NCBI RefSeq assembly: GCF_032854445.1
Contig: NC_088301.1
Location: forward strand, 33,092,402-33,156,401
From: Liolophura sinensis
Lineage: Eukaryota > Mollusca > Polyplacophora > Chitonida > Chitonidae
Reading direction: 5' to 3'
DNA: 64,000 nucleotides
The position numbers were made by a program, and so were the translations under genes. Below are positions 45,017-56,204 of the stretch, piece by piece; the stretch's first letter is position 1, and each line of letters opens with the position of its first letter. The notes beneath the pieces are model-generated. The model was given only the letters and a program-made list of their open reading frames with translations, was not told the DNA's origin and did not search any database.

Positions 45017-48000
45017 GTAAAATATACATTCTTTTCCCTTACTTTATGACGTTATGGCGTCATGTATCAAACTGTCTGGCATAGGCCTACGCCATTTGCC
45101 AAAAACTTAAAAAGCAGTGATAGGGCAACTAATAATTAGCATAATTAACCTTTCTCTATAGTCTTCAGTAGCCACAGTCGTGTATGTTAATTGGTAATTC
45201 ACAGAAAAATTTTATCAATGTAGAACGGCCCTCACTGGCAGAGCATACGGACATGACTGATGGCTTCTACCGAGAGTACACAGCCATGAGTTTGGAATCC
45301 AGGTTGTCCTAGCCCAGCCGCGGCATAAAGCCTCACTCAAGTACCTAACGATCTCCGGTTTCCTTGACCTAAAAATATGAACCAGTTCATACAAGTGAAA
45401 AATTCTTGAATTCGAAACAATCGTGAAACACTCGACCAAAATCATATGTTTCAAAACTATAGCAATCTACTTGTGATATCATCTTTTCGGAGTTGACTTT
45501 CCAAAGAATTTGTAGAGGAACTAGCTGCAATTATCTAGCGCGGATAGTTAATTATGCTGTAACAACTTGTCCTCATTTGTGACCATTGTGCCTATTCCAG
45601 TTAAAAGTTCTTATTCTTTTTTTTTTGGTCCTTTGAAGCTATACTATCCTGTTTGTAGATGTTCTCGGACGACTGAAGGATTTGGAGGTGAAGACGAACA
45701 AAGTGGATTCTGATATGAAAGCTGTGAAAGCTCAACTCGACGATCCACGAGGCAAGAAACATCCAATGAGGGTCTCATCAGCCCAGATTTTATTAAAATA
45801 ATATGTATCCAGCGTCCAGACACCCAGCGTCGGAAGTGATATATTAAATTATACGTCATTTTGCCCGATCCAAAAGGCGTTTTTAAAAGAATCAATGATT
45901 ACATTTCAAAAATTGATATAAAAAATGCATGGTAATTCATCCAAGGAAAACTGCATTGGGCAAATTTTGTCGGTATGCATGCCACATCCAGAGTCAATAG
46001 TATACACTTTTCAAACCAAACCACTCCCTGATACGCAATATGGCATCACGGCGAATTTACCCAGCCACCCAGGGGACATATACAAATAGCATATATTTCC
46101 ATGCATCTATTAATTTCAGAATTAAACAAAACTGAAACAGAAATTTGTGACACAAATATTTAGATTTTGGCACTGTTTTTGATTCATCGTCTTTGTAGCG
46201 AAGCTGTTTTGTCCAGCTGAAGGTTCCGCGCTTTAATACATATGTATTGAACACAATATACATTCCTGGCCATAAATGGAAGGAAAAGATATAAACCAGA
46301 ACTTGCGCCATGTGCTGGTCTGTCTTAAGCCTAGGTTGGTTACAAGGTTTAATAAACATGTATGACTGCATGTTACATTAATTTTGATGCAACGTATGTA
46401 CGATTCAATTATGGGGCGAACATAGCTGGGTATTACATGCGTGGACGTGCGTGGAGGTGAACTACACATGCGTGGACGTTCTATGACAGAAAACAAAATA
46501 CGTACTCACTATATACAGCTTAAAGCTTTTAGGTACGGGTATATTAAATGTGTAGGCTAGCAATGACACACATCTGACATTTTTCTTAACAGTACTTTCC
46601 TTTTGTTTTCTCAAATTATTTATTGTGAATAGAAATGCGGATATGAGAATAATCTCCTTCCTTTATACCAAAATTCTTGGCATGGCATATTTGGGCTTGC
46701 GTACAAATGTAGTTTATGACGAGTTGTATGACCTACATGTGTATGGGGTTTAGATTAAACAATTGCTAGATTAGATAAAGTCGTATCATCCACTATACAT
46801 TTAATCAACCATGTATAATAGTTGACATGTATAGGTACAAAAAATATACCAAAAATAAATCGATGTCAACTTCTGACGGAGAATATATATCATTGTCAAT
46901 TAAATTGGCCAGTGCGTGAATGGGGACCATTTCAAACCAGTTCTGAGAGATCAACAGTTCAAAGACAATACGCATGCAGCAATATAACATGTACATTCTG
47001 TATGTGAGATTTAGAATGCAGTTGTTGAATGAACGATTAAATGAGTCGGGTAGGGTAATACCAAAGACTTTTAAAATGGTACTTGCTGCTGCCTCGTTTG
47101 GCGCTAAGCACAAAGAGGTTAGAGCAAGGAAGCATGACTGTTTCAGCCGGTGTCAGTATAATATGACTGGATGGGGTGTCATGTCTGGTGTATTTTCCAT
47201 GAATCTTCAGTGGAGGTAGCATTTTGGCGACATGGACTCGCCCTGCCACAAAAGACACACTATGTGTACACACACCTAATGACTCCTCCTCGTAATATGA
47301 CTGAAAAATTGTTAAGTACGACGTTAAAGCCAAGCATACATGCAAGAAAGAAACGAGCAAACAAAGCAAAAATGTCGATTATCTGTTGCAAGATTTTCTC
47401 CAGCAAGGGTGCACCTGATTACAGCTTGACGTGTTCTGGGCGGTCGGATTTGTCGCTCGCAATGAACTGACATTAAGTTAACAAGCCCATTTCGCAGAAA
47501 ATATAAATATTTATACGTGTACGCAGGTTTGTATGTAAGTGATCACAATACGTATCAATTTTCTCCTTTCCAAATTTACCTGGAAATAACGCTACAGGAA
47601 CAGAAAACGCCTATTAAGTTAGCATATGTATACTTTTAACTGAGATTCTATAAAAGTGTATCAATGCATGGTGACGCCTTGTGTGTACTTCTGAGATAAA
47701 TAGGATGAAGTTCAGTCTACTCTTCTTCTTATATACCACTGACGTGTTTACAAAAGTTTACAAAGTGTCTACATAATATTGTTTCATGTTTTGTAGGAAG
47801 TGGGCCTAGGAGTTCTGGTGCAGTGTACACCCGGTGGGGCAGGACGCGGTGTCCTCGGGACAGCTTCCTTCTATATGATGGTATTATGTTAATACAGTAT
47901 ATATTATATTATTCAAACCGTGTTTATCGTGAAATCAAAATATTGTTTTAGTGACAAATAGCCACCGTGTCAAAACTTGTTACTTCTAAAAAGTTTTTCT

Positions 48001-49231
48001 GTCCAATCAGTATAACAGAACACAAGTTCATAGTTGTCCCAGTACAAACATTGCGAAAATATGCACCATAGGGGTTTAGGAAAAGTTTTCTTATTGGTAT
48101 TCCCAATTTGACTCGCGTACTGTCTGACTAGAAAAAAACAGTTAATCAATTCCTATATTGTATTAACCAACCGAATAAGGATTTTCTATAGCCTGAACAT
48201 TCGCTTTAATATACTTCTCTCTGTTTGATATTTTTTTATTTATTTCATTGATGTTCAACGCTGTTCTCTTATGTTTCTTTTTCATGACGGCAGTCATGTT
48301 TATGGATTTAGAAAACCGAGCCTTATGTTAGATCGTTGGCTACATATAAATTGTGGAGGCTACCAACCCATTACAAAGGTGGTTGATACGCTACTAATCC
48401 AGTATAACGGTGTCTGACAGCTACTAAGTCAGTCAGAGGAATAGTGCAGAAGTCCAGATCTCCTTTATCGCTCTAGACGGCAGGTCCTTCGCCTTGACCA
48501 AACGATTCGATTTCTAATTGAACTATCGCTTTTTCTGCCTTTGCTTCAGTTCATTAAATTTGTCTGTTACACTTCCACAAACGAAGGCTGCTAAAATTTC
48601 TTGCAATGAATTACTGAACACTTCCTTATTTTCTATTATGTCCACTTGTTCTGCTCCAGGAATACGCCAAACACAGGTATACCGACTATGAAACCAATTC
48701 ACTAATCCATCAATCAATTTGTTTGCAACAGGGTTTGCAGGAGGTTCTTTTGTAACATATGGAGGCGGAGGAGCCAATTATATGTGCCTTCCCAAGGACC
48801 CTCAGTGGGCAAAAACCATTGACGGTCGTCAAGATTGCGTGGGTCTGATGTTCGGAGCTGAGTACCAATCCTGTGCCGAGAATGACCATCTTTTCTCCAA
48901 TGAAAATGCCGACACAAGTTCAATTTACGAACAAGACGTCCCATGTGCAGTTTGCCAGTCAACTGGCCGAACAAGTCACGTGATGATTCCAGCAAAAACC
49001 GAGTGTCCTTACGGTTGGGTCCGAGAGTATTTCGGCTACCTCATGTCATCTCACTACGAACACAAGCGGACGGAATGGGTGTGCGTGGATCCTGCGCCAG
49101 AAGTCCTGGAGAACGGTTCTGCCAATATGAATGGAGCCCTATTGTATTTCACCGAAGTGGCGTGCGGCTCTCTGCCTTGTCCACCCTATAGGGACGGCCA
49201 TGAACTTACGTGTGTTGTCTGTACAAAATAG
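44836..49231 (+). CDS. Short-chain collagen C4-like secreted protein, 285 residues (4 exons)
   Basis: Exons are 44836-45016, 45659-45751, 47797-47880 and 48732-49231. All junctions are phase 1 and the 858 bases end in TAG. The N-terminus (MMITTATVIGCLLWRGLHA) is a signal peptide. Residues about 27-95 are a heptad-rich coiled coil (IKALEDKSAEVQFLKRQIQ, LGRLKDLEVKTNKVDSDMKA), which probably drives oligomerisation. The C-terminal 175 residues carry the hallmarks of short-chain collagen C4-like proteins: VYTRWGRTRCP, YDGFAGGSF, NYMCLPKDPQW, GAEYQ, DVPCAVCQ, MIPAKTECPYGW, YSGYL-like YFGYLMSSHY, WVCVD, CGSLPCPPYRDG and CVVCTK. The usual Gly-X-Y stretch before this domain is nearly absent (only about PRGSGPRSSG). 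Such proteins are extracellular matrix or mucus components. Intron 2 appears to use a GC donor. Confidence 0.9.
45659..45751 (+). CDS. Collagen-C4-like exon 2: coiled coil, GC donor
   Basis: The acceptor is ctgtttgtag. It encodes DVLGRLKDLEVKTNKVD through AQLDDPRG. No GT donor keeps phase 1; ACGAG|gcaaga does, and matches the known GC-donor consensus AG|GCAAGT. Confidence 0.75.
45752..47796 (+). other. Intron 2 of the collagen-C4-like gene
   Basis: A 2-kb AT-rich intron with a SINE family B 3' part at 47148-47345 and a small ACATGCGTGGACGT duplication near 46435-46480. No exon seen. Confidence 0.65.
47148..47345 (+). repeat. SINE, family B, 3' part
   Basis: GGTGTCAGTATAATATGACT and the tail CCTCGTAATATGACTGAAAA, ATTGTTAAGTACGACGTTAA match the end of the 42790-43128 copy. 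Confidence 0.65.
47797..47880 (+). CDS. Collagen-C4-like exon 3
   Basis: The acceptor is catgttttgtag and the donor is gtatta. It encodes GSGPRSSGAVYTRWGRTRCP through LLYDG, the opening of the conserved domain. Confidence 0.88.
48732..49231 (+). CDS. Collagen-C4-like exon 4, main domain
   Basis: The acceptor is gtttgcaacag. It encodes GFAGGSFVTYGGGGANYMCL to the C-terminal CVVCTK and TAG at 49229. It carries most of the conserved cysteines. Its base composition is clearly more even than the AT-rich surroundings. Confidence 0.93.
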
Positions 49232-50285
49232 GCTAATAGGATGTCGTAAATTGTCGAAGTATTGTGCAGGAAAGAAAACACATTTTGTTATAGACCACTT
49301 GTGATGCTGCAGAGGGTGCAGTGATGCTGTATTCGTGACCTATGGCACTTCTGCCGAGTTATAAGACTCTGACCTCTGTAAGATTTCTCTGTTCGTGTAA
49401 GTTTAAATGAAGTAGCTTGATGAAAATGATATGAACAGGTCGGTGTTTAAACATAACTCACTTGTCATAACCTTCCGAATATTACAAGAGCACCACGAAA
49501 GGTTGTTCTAAATTAGATTCCTCTTGTAATCCAAATTATTACACATCTCATAAACACATATGTACATATTATTCTTGGGAGGGCTTGTTCTTCCGCTACA
49601 TTTGATAAATGCATACTTATTCAGGCCACCAGTGACTCGTACAAAGTCGAACGACAACAAATGGATGTACATATTTAGCAATTTAGTTCATGGTTAGATG
49701 CGTACTTGATTAGTTCATTTACATCGGTGGCATATAGTATACACCATATTGAATAGAAAACCAATTTATCTTCGAAATTTGTAAATGTCTATCGAAACAT
49801 ATTATACAATCGAATAATTATGTTAAATTCAAGTGTTTATTAAATTAAACATATAAATATCTGAAGGCAAAGCTAGTGGCATATGCATGTAGACAACTAG
49901 CTTGTAGATAATTCACACGAAACCCTAAGACTAATCCCGCAGCCACTGCGTATTCACAGACATGTGCTTAATGTGTTCATGAGTCTCTGATTGTTATTTA
50001 ATATCACGATCAAGAATGTGTCTGTTTACGATGGCGGTTAGATTTATGATTGTGGAAACTGGAGTGCCCAAACTAAACCACAGGCCTTAGACAAGTTAGT
50101 GATGAACTTGCTTGTATCATACAAGAGTTACCCAACCCCCGTGAAAAGTATGATTTGGGGAATAAAGCCCATCAACAATCAAACCATCTTCCTCGCATGA
50201 AGTTTAAAATTGCATGCCTTTCTAATACATCACTTCACTATATCCAAGAGACAAAAAAGGACATTTTGACAAACAAAGGTTCCTG

Positions 50286-50418
50286 GGTTCACTTTCACAA
50301 AGATGTCGTATGATATCGCGCATATAGGACAACCGTACGTTACACCAGTAACGTACAAAATATCGTACGGCAAATGTACGATAAAAAATGTCGTACGCCG
50401 CACTGTGAAAGTCATCCC
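50286..50418. mobile_element. MITE-like element with CGTACG-rich core
   Basis: The ends form an imperfect inverted repeat: GTTCACTTTCACAAAG at the left and GCACTGTGAAAGTCATCC at the right. The interior is full of CGTACG/TCGTACG palindromic pieces. It has no coding capacity. Short non-autonomous DNA transposons of this look are common in marine invertebrate genomes. Confidence 0.5.
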
Positions 50419-51242
50419 TGTAGATATACCATGCTGTTCATTCAGTAATACTGCACGTACAAATCAAACCTATTTAGACAACAAAAGGCTAATTACCACA
50501 ATCCATGATGACAAGTGGAAACGATCGTAACATCGTAAAACGTAAGCGTTCATTGGCTAATGCGGATTACGACACTTTCCACTCGTATAAGAAAGCCATT
50601 GGGGTCGATAGATGGGAATGGTCTATCTTGGAGGAGCACGTGTGTGTCGGATGGATGTTTTCATCTCCCGCCGACTTTACGATAAGGATAGTTTCTGTTT
50701 TGACATTAACCATTCTTATACTTGCATACCAATGTAGCAAAAGGACCTGTATATGTCGTGCACATCTAAATGACAGTGCAGTGTTTGTTAGATTCACTGC
50801 ATGAAATGATTAGGTTTCTGGAAATACTTGCCTCAGGTATTCTGTGAGTTAGTACTTTTCAACTCCCTTTGCAAATATGTGCAATGTAATTGTCTTAAAA
50901 AGATGTTACGAGCAATTTTTCACATGTTGTGGTTGTTAGTTGCTGAATCGTTATGATGTAGAACTCCTTTAAAAATAAAGGCAAGAAAATTTATTAATCG
51001 GCAGGTTGTGCATTAATTTTTATAGACTACCTTTACAATCGCCTTTCAATTTCTTTGTGCAAGCGGTACAACTTATTTTTGCAATCAGTTATAAATTCAG
51101 TTTTAAGGTACACAATCGGCTATAGCTACAGTCTGTTTCTTCAAGCGGCCCTGGTGGTAGAAATACAGATAGCCTACACATACAGGCCTTACCTGATCAA
51201 GGCCTCCAGGTGCATTCACCAAGGCACTTACACTATCATAAT

Positions 51243-51370
51243 TAAGCAACCTGCGGATGGTCGTTGGTTTTCCTTGGGCTGTGCCCGGTTTCCTCTCACC
51301 ATAATGCTGACCGCCCTTGTATTAGTGAAATATTCTAGAGTATGGCGTATGACACAAATCAAATAAATAA
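51243..51370 (+). repeat. SINE 3' part, family A
   Basis: AAGCAACCTGCGGATGGTCG, GGGCTGTGCCCGGTTTCC, ACCATAATGCTGACCGCC, TAGTGAAATATTCTAGAGTA, then ATCAAATAAATAA. Confidence 0.75.
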
Positions 51371-51479
51371 CTATCATAATTAGTGTTTTGCCTGGTTTCA
51401 ACGATTTCAAGGGATCGAGCGTCTAGTAGTTACGACAGGGTTATTTTGTGGATTTGGGGCATAGTTCCTTGTGGATTCT

Positions 51480-53560
51480 AAGTTAGATTTTCCACTTGTA
51501 AATATTGTTCTCTGGGTTGTGCTTTTGACGAGACAGGATGCAACGTCTGCCATTCCATGTTGATCCATCATCTAACTGGAAAGATGTCAGACCAGTACTC
51601 TTCCATATGTGGGGAAGTCTAGACAAATTTGTTTTCAATTTGTGGCCTTGTTGTGAACTGAATCCAGTCAACAGATTTAAACCGTAACTGTTTTGCATTT
51701 CGCTTTACATCTATGTAGCATATAACCTTGTCTTGTATCTTTGCAAAATGCTTTGCGATTTGCTTTAGGTCAGATGATGACTCAGATATGTCCTTATTCG
51801 GTGGCTTAAGCATGTCCAACAGCAATCTAAGTTCCGGTTGATCATCAGTTCTGCTTATGATTTCTTATTAAGTGCCTAAGGCGTTACACGGTAGTTTTCC
51901 AGAAGAAGGCGGATACTTTGTGCAAAGCTTTTCCTCTATCGGAGGTTGGATCTCAGTCCTTCCTACAAAAGTGTGTTGAATCTCTTAAGTGGACTATTGC
52001 TTTGAGGATTGTAGAGCAATGTCGGACGGTGTTGGATTCCGTGTCTGGATCGAACTGGGCGCCTCTATTCGAAATAACAAATCAGCTAATCCCCAACGAG
52101 CGAAGAGAGCTTCCAAGATACAAATAACTACATCTGAAGTTATTCTGTTGGTCGGGGCATCTTCAGTCCACCTGGAGTGGAGATATGTACAACCAAAAGA
52201 AATCGTTTATCCTGATTCAGTTTTTCACGAAATCATCTATATTTATGTTCATGGAACCAGATGGCTTCGCGACATCTCTGCTTCATGCGAACGATACCTG
52301 GATGGGCAGTATAAGTCATGTTGAGAACACTTTCTTGAAAACTGTCCCGTATTACTGATCAAGAACTACGGGCAATAATATATGAATCAGTTCAAACCGA
52401 TAACTCATATTGGAGGCTCTCAGTTCTGTTAAAACATGATGAGGCCATCCATTTAAAAATATTTGTGGACCTGTCTGGGAACTGGCTCGCAGTTGCTTGA
52501 GATCAATACCAAGAATGTCAGCATCCTCTGTCACCCAAGCCGTTTCTTCAGGAATGAGTCTACTGAGCATGCATATGTTACTTCATTCTTGTTACCAATG
52601 AAATATTCTAAAATAATCTATCAACCCATCTGTCGCTTCTCAAAGGTTTGTGTCCTAAACCAGATGTTGACAGTAATGCTCTCAGCGCTTCATTATTTGC
52701 GAACGTAAATTTTCGACCGTAGAGATACATATGCCAGTACTGACACGCACATATGCACGCAAGAGCCTCCCGTTCATTATATAGTGGAATATTTCTGCTC
52801 TGTAGGTGAGAGAGTATTGGAAGCAAAAGCCGCAGGGTGTTCATCGCCATCCAAAATTTGCTACAGTACTGTTCTGCAATTACGTAGTTTGGTGCAAATT
52901 TGAGGTAAAAATTTGTTGTACCAAGGACTGATTGAAGTTCCATTGTGTTTGTGGGCGATTATGAATAGCTTTCACAATTTATTCAAGGAACACGACTCCT
53001 TTGGCTGAAATTTTGTAACTGGCAAATTCAATAGAGTCCTGTGAAGACACGCACTTTTCGAAGTTCAATGCCAAGTCGTTGTCCAAAATACGCTTCAAGA
53101 ATTTTTCCATTTTTTCGTCATTATCCGCATGATCCTTTCCATGATCTTTGACATCATCATTGACAATAGATGCATACCTCCGTTACACGCCGACAGAATA
53201 GACCACAAAATCTTCTGGAAATATAGTGTCATGCGAGCTAAATCCTGTCAGGTGTCTACTATCCTTAGCCAAGGGAATTTGCAGAGTGTCTCTATGGTCG
53301 GTAATGGGTATTTGTATAGTATTAGAGCTTTACAGACAGTTGATTGGTCAACAATTAGTCGTAATCTTGTTTTTTTGGACGTGTCAGCTTGGAAATCTAG
53401 GGCGATGAATCAATCTTCTCCATGATTCCGGAGTACTCTAAACGTTTGAGTTCTGCTGAAACCTCTGGAAGCACAGTCAAGGGATGTCGTCTCAGTTTCC
53501 GTGACACAGGTCGAACAGACAGGTCAATAGTTATGCATGTTTAGTTGCCCGAACAGGTGA
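51480..53560 (-). mobile_element. Decayed Ty3/Gypsy-type retroelement pol relic
   Basis: On the minus strand, broken frames appear in pol order. Reverse transcriptase pieces come first: an EVSAELKRLE-like start near 53475, YPLPTIETL, an NDD version of the YxDD active site near 53160, and LNFEKC...SIEF near 53060. The RT thumb and RNase H follow at 52943-52608 (TNFYLKFAPNY; NEREALACI; WHMYLYGRKF; the usual TDH is replaced by NNE). Then come a linker (52570-52352) and an integrase-tail-like LDDGSTWNGRR near 51590. Frameshifts and stops lie throughout, and I found no LTRs, gag or protease. An inactive invertebrate retrotransposon relic. Confidence 0.75.
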
Positions 53561-54860
53561 ACACGTCAGAAAATTGGGACGTAATGTCCAGGGTCTGAAT
53601 GACGTTGTCGTTATGGAGACTTAAGGTCTAGCTGGTTGAACAGATCATTTCCTATAAATCTGGTATCTTTTTGGTGACGTAAAAGAGATTTGATCGCCGT
53701 CAAAATTTGATCGCCGTACGACTACGTATAGGGCCTAGCTACTAGCACAACCCCGTCTTCTTCCATAAGTTTACCTTTAACGCCTCTGTACTCCCCGAGT
53801 TATCTTCAATACGCTATAATGCTGGCCGCAAAAAAAATGTCTCAGCTATTAGTTCGAGGTAGGTATAGCCCCTAAGTGTCACCCATCACAAGTAAATGAA
53901 CAGAAGCATGAAACTGGTGGAAATTTGACGAATTCCAGCTCCAACCGTTATGTCTGAAGCAAACTCCGCACAACGCATGCAAGGGAGATAACAAAGTTTC
54001 TAGTCTAGCTAACTTTACATGACTGACATCTTTACCGCTACGCATAGTTTGTACAGAAATCTGATGACAGCAGGCCACAGAGCTATAGTTAGGTTTTCAA
54101 GGTACACGTAAGCTTACTGAATAAAGCATGGGATGTGATAGCATACGTAATCACAGCCCTACAGAGCTGACTGGGACACTATGTACGATAGATCTATAAC
54201 GTTATCGTACGTTGTACGGGTCCCAGCTATAAAGCTCTGCTGCCGTACTAGTATGCTGACCGCCATCTTATAAATAGATTCCAGGGCTGTCTTCTGAGTG
54301 GTGGGAGATACATACAATGCGTAATAGTCTAACACTGATATTATCGGATCGGTTTGCCTGTTCACAGTCTCAGCTGTCACAGCTCGGCCAGAACTAGCCA
54401 AGGATCTCGGCTATAATCTTTTAATATGGGGTTAGGCGTAAGGGTGGCTATAGGGGTCCCTCGCGTATCAGTCTATATAAGCCACTCTTAGACCCAGGTC
54501 TCGGACTAGGCCAGAACTAGGAGAAACACTCGTCAACATTCGTTTGTAATGTATATAAGCTAAAGCTAGGCCCACCTGTCAACTCGAGCGTCACACCCTA
54601 GCGGGCGCATACCTGGAGGTATACGATGTGTGCATTATTCAATAGGTTCATTTTTTAAAGTCTTGCAAATCTGGCGTCCAAGACTCATTTTCGTATAAGA
54701 GTTGCCATTTAGTTGCCTTAACTACGCCTACCTGGTAAAGACACTTGCTTATCTCATACAAGGATTCTGTTTTCGACCTGCAGTTAGGCGCCTGATGCAC
54801 CCTCACGACAAACGATGACCACACACAACCGTAAGTTCATTGCTGAATCAGAGAAGACAA
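53561..54860 (+). other. Intergenic region before the ERMP1-like pseudogene
   Basis: It contains a short local duplication of TTTGATCGCCGT (about 53686-53717) and a CGTACG-rich palindromic stretch at 54180-54250 like that inside the MITE at 50286. No gene seen. Confidence 0.5.
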
Positions 54861-55332
54861 ATGCCCTCTATTTACTCTGACGACGAGTACAGTAAAGTGC
54901 CAGATCTACCGGCAGCGCCGCTGTGGCTTGTTATACTGGTATTTCACGGTTTCACCGCCTTGTAGGGCCTACCTCTGTGTTTTGCGTGGATCAACTTTGT
55001 TTCCGGCAGCCAAAAAACATTCTACTCCACTGACTGAATTCGCAGAAGCTAAGGCTCGTAATTCACTGGATCTGGGGGGGGGGGGGGGGGGGGGGGAATC
55101 GTGTAGTCGGAAGTCACAGCACTTAGAACCTGTCCAAGGCATTGATTCTTGATAAAGCCAGAGAAATTCAAGCACATATAAATGTCAGTGGGACATTTGC
55201 TACTGGAACGGTATGGGGCAGGCTTAATTACGACAACATCAGAAATGTCGTGGTGAAGTTTCTGCGCAGCAGTTGGTGCGAACCACTGTTTGTTGGTGAA
55301 CTGTCACTATGACACAACTATTCGCAGTGCAG
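54861..55332 (+). pseudogene. ERMP1-like: ERMP1-like pseudogene exon 1
   Basis: From ATG 54861 it reads MPSIYSDDEYSKVPDLPAAP and a hydrophobic LWLVILVFHGFTAL, then TAG at 54963. After a shift it reads TEFAEAKARNSLDLG up to a 23-G run (55074-55096). After another shift it reads RVVGSHST, TAG at 55124, then NLSKALILDKAREIQAH...YDNIRNVVVKF. A final shift gives NHCLLVNCHYDTTIRSAG and the donor gtttgt at 55333. The order matches the ERMP1 N-terminus. Confidence 0.78.
55074..55096 (+). repeat. 23-base G run
   Basis: Uninterrupted poly-G inside exon 1 of the ERMP1-like pseudogene, where the family has its LGPR segment. Confidence 0.9.
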
Positions 55333-56076
55333 GTTTGTAGTAGGAAGCACATTCCCTCGTGTCGATCAACCAGGCTCTTCCATACTACTATATCACATAT
55401 GTGCACTGTATGTGCAGAAAGACGACATAATTTAGGTATGGAAATTCAAATTCATATTTCTCTTATATGACCTGGCTTGCTATGATGATTTGCACTTTAC
55501 AGTCGCCTGTCAGCATGCATAGTAGGCTATATTTATATTTGTGACACATATGATACCAGACGGAATTGTATAGATTGCAGCACTAAGCCACCTGTTAACC
55601 TGATGGCCCCAGATATGTACTAATGTAGGGAATCCAGGGAATCAGTCATACTTTATGTTAGTTGAGGTTTTTATGTTATATATTGTCTACTCATGAGAAT
55701 AGCATGAAAAAAGCAGTTAAATTTGCAAACATGTGGAGATGTGTTTCTTGAAATGTGTCCACTACATTCAGCTTACTTGAGCAAGAACAGAGTACTCTTA
55801 AGAATGAAAGGAATTCTAGTTATTGATATTTAGGCTTTTTACTCTAACGTGGGTGGGGGTCGGGGCGGGGGCCTACTATGAGTGGAGTGAGCTATGTACA
55901 TTTTCTGCGAAATGTCACTTTTGTCAGTTAAGGAAATCTTGATATTTCACCATTATATAAATACTAAATGTAAATATTTTTTGCTGAGGTGATGATGACA
56001 GACCCGCCATAAAATACATCTGGTTTATGCTAAGAGTACATTTATGACAGTAATTATGGTTTGTTGATTGTTACAG
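55333..56076 (+). other. Intron-like stretch of ERMP1-like pseudogene
   Basis: AT-rich; no feature beyond a G-rich patch near 55850-55872. The stretches 56205-57582 and 57684-58060 likewise hold nothing I recognise. Confidence 0.6.
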
Positions 56077-56204
56077 GAGCCAGTGATGATGCAGTCAGCT
56101 GTTGTGTAATGCTCGAAACCTTCAGAGGTTTATCTCGCTCCTCAGCTACTTTCAAATGAAACATCATTTTCATTTTCAAAGGTGGAGAAGAGAGCTTCTT
56201 TCAG
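56077..56204 (+). pseudogene. ERMP1-like: ERMP1-like pseudogene exon 2
   Basis: The acceptor ttgttacag continues phase 1 from exon 1 (SAG|ASDD). It reads GASDDAVSCCVMLETFRGLS, then TGA at 56157, and in the same frame NIIFIFKGGEESFFQ, the M28 EE block. The donor after CAG is gttggc, which is weak. Confidence 0.82.

Larger units (their letters stand above)
49232..51479 (+). other. 3' UTR of collagen-C4-like gene and intergenic DNA
   Basis: AATAAA at 50161 is a candidate polyadenylation signal. The rest is AT-rich apart from the MITE-like element at 50286-50418 and the SINE at 51243-51370. Confidence 0.55.

Noticed and set aside
50505-50804. A 99-codon + strand frame with a hydrophobic segment
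   Set aside because: Overlapped by a comparable minus-strand frame, with no family resemblance or splice support; the hydrophobic stretch is expected by chance in T-rich DNA.
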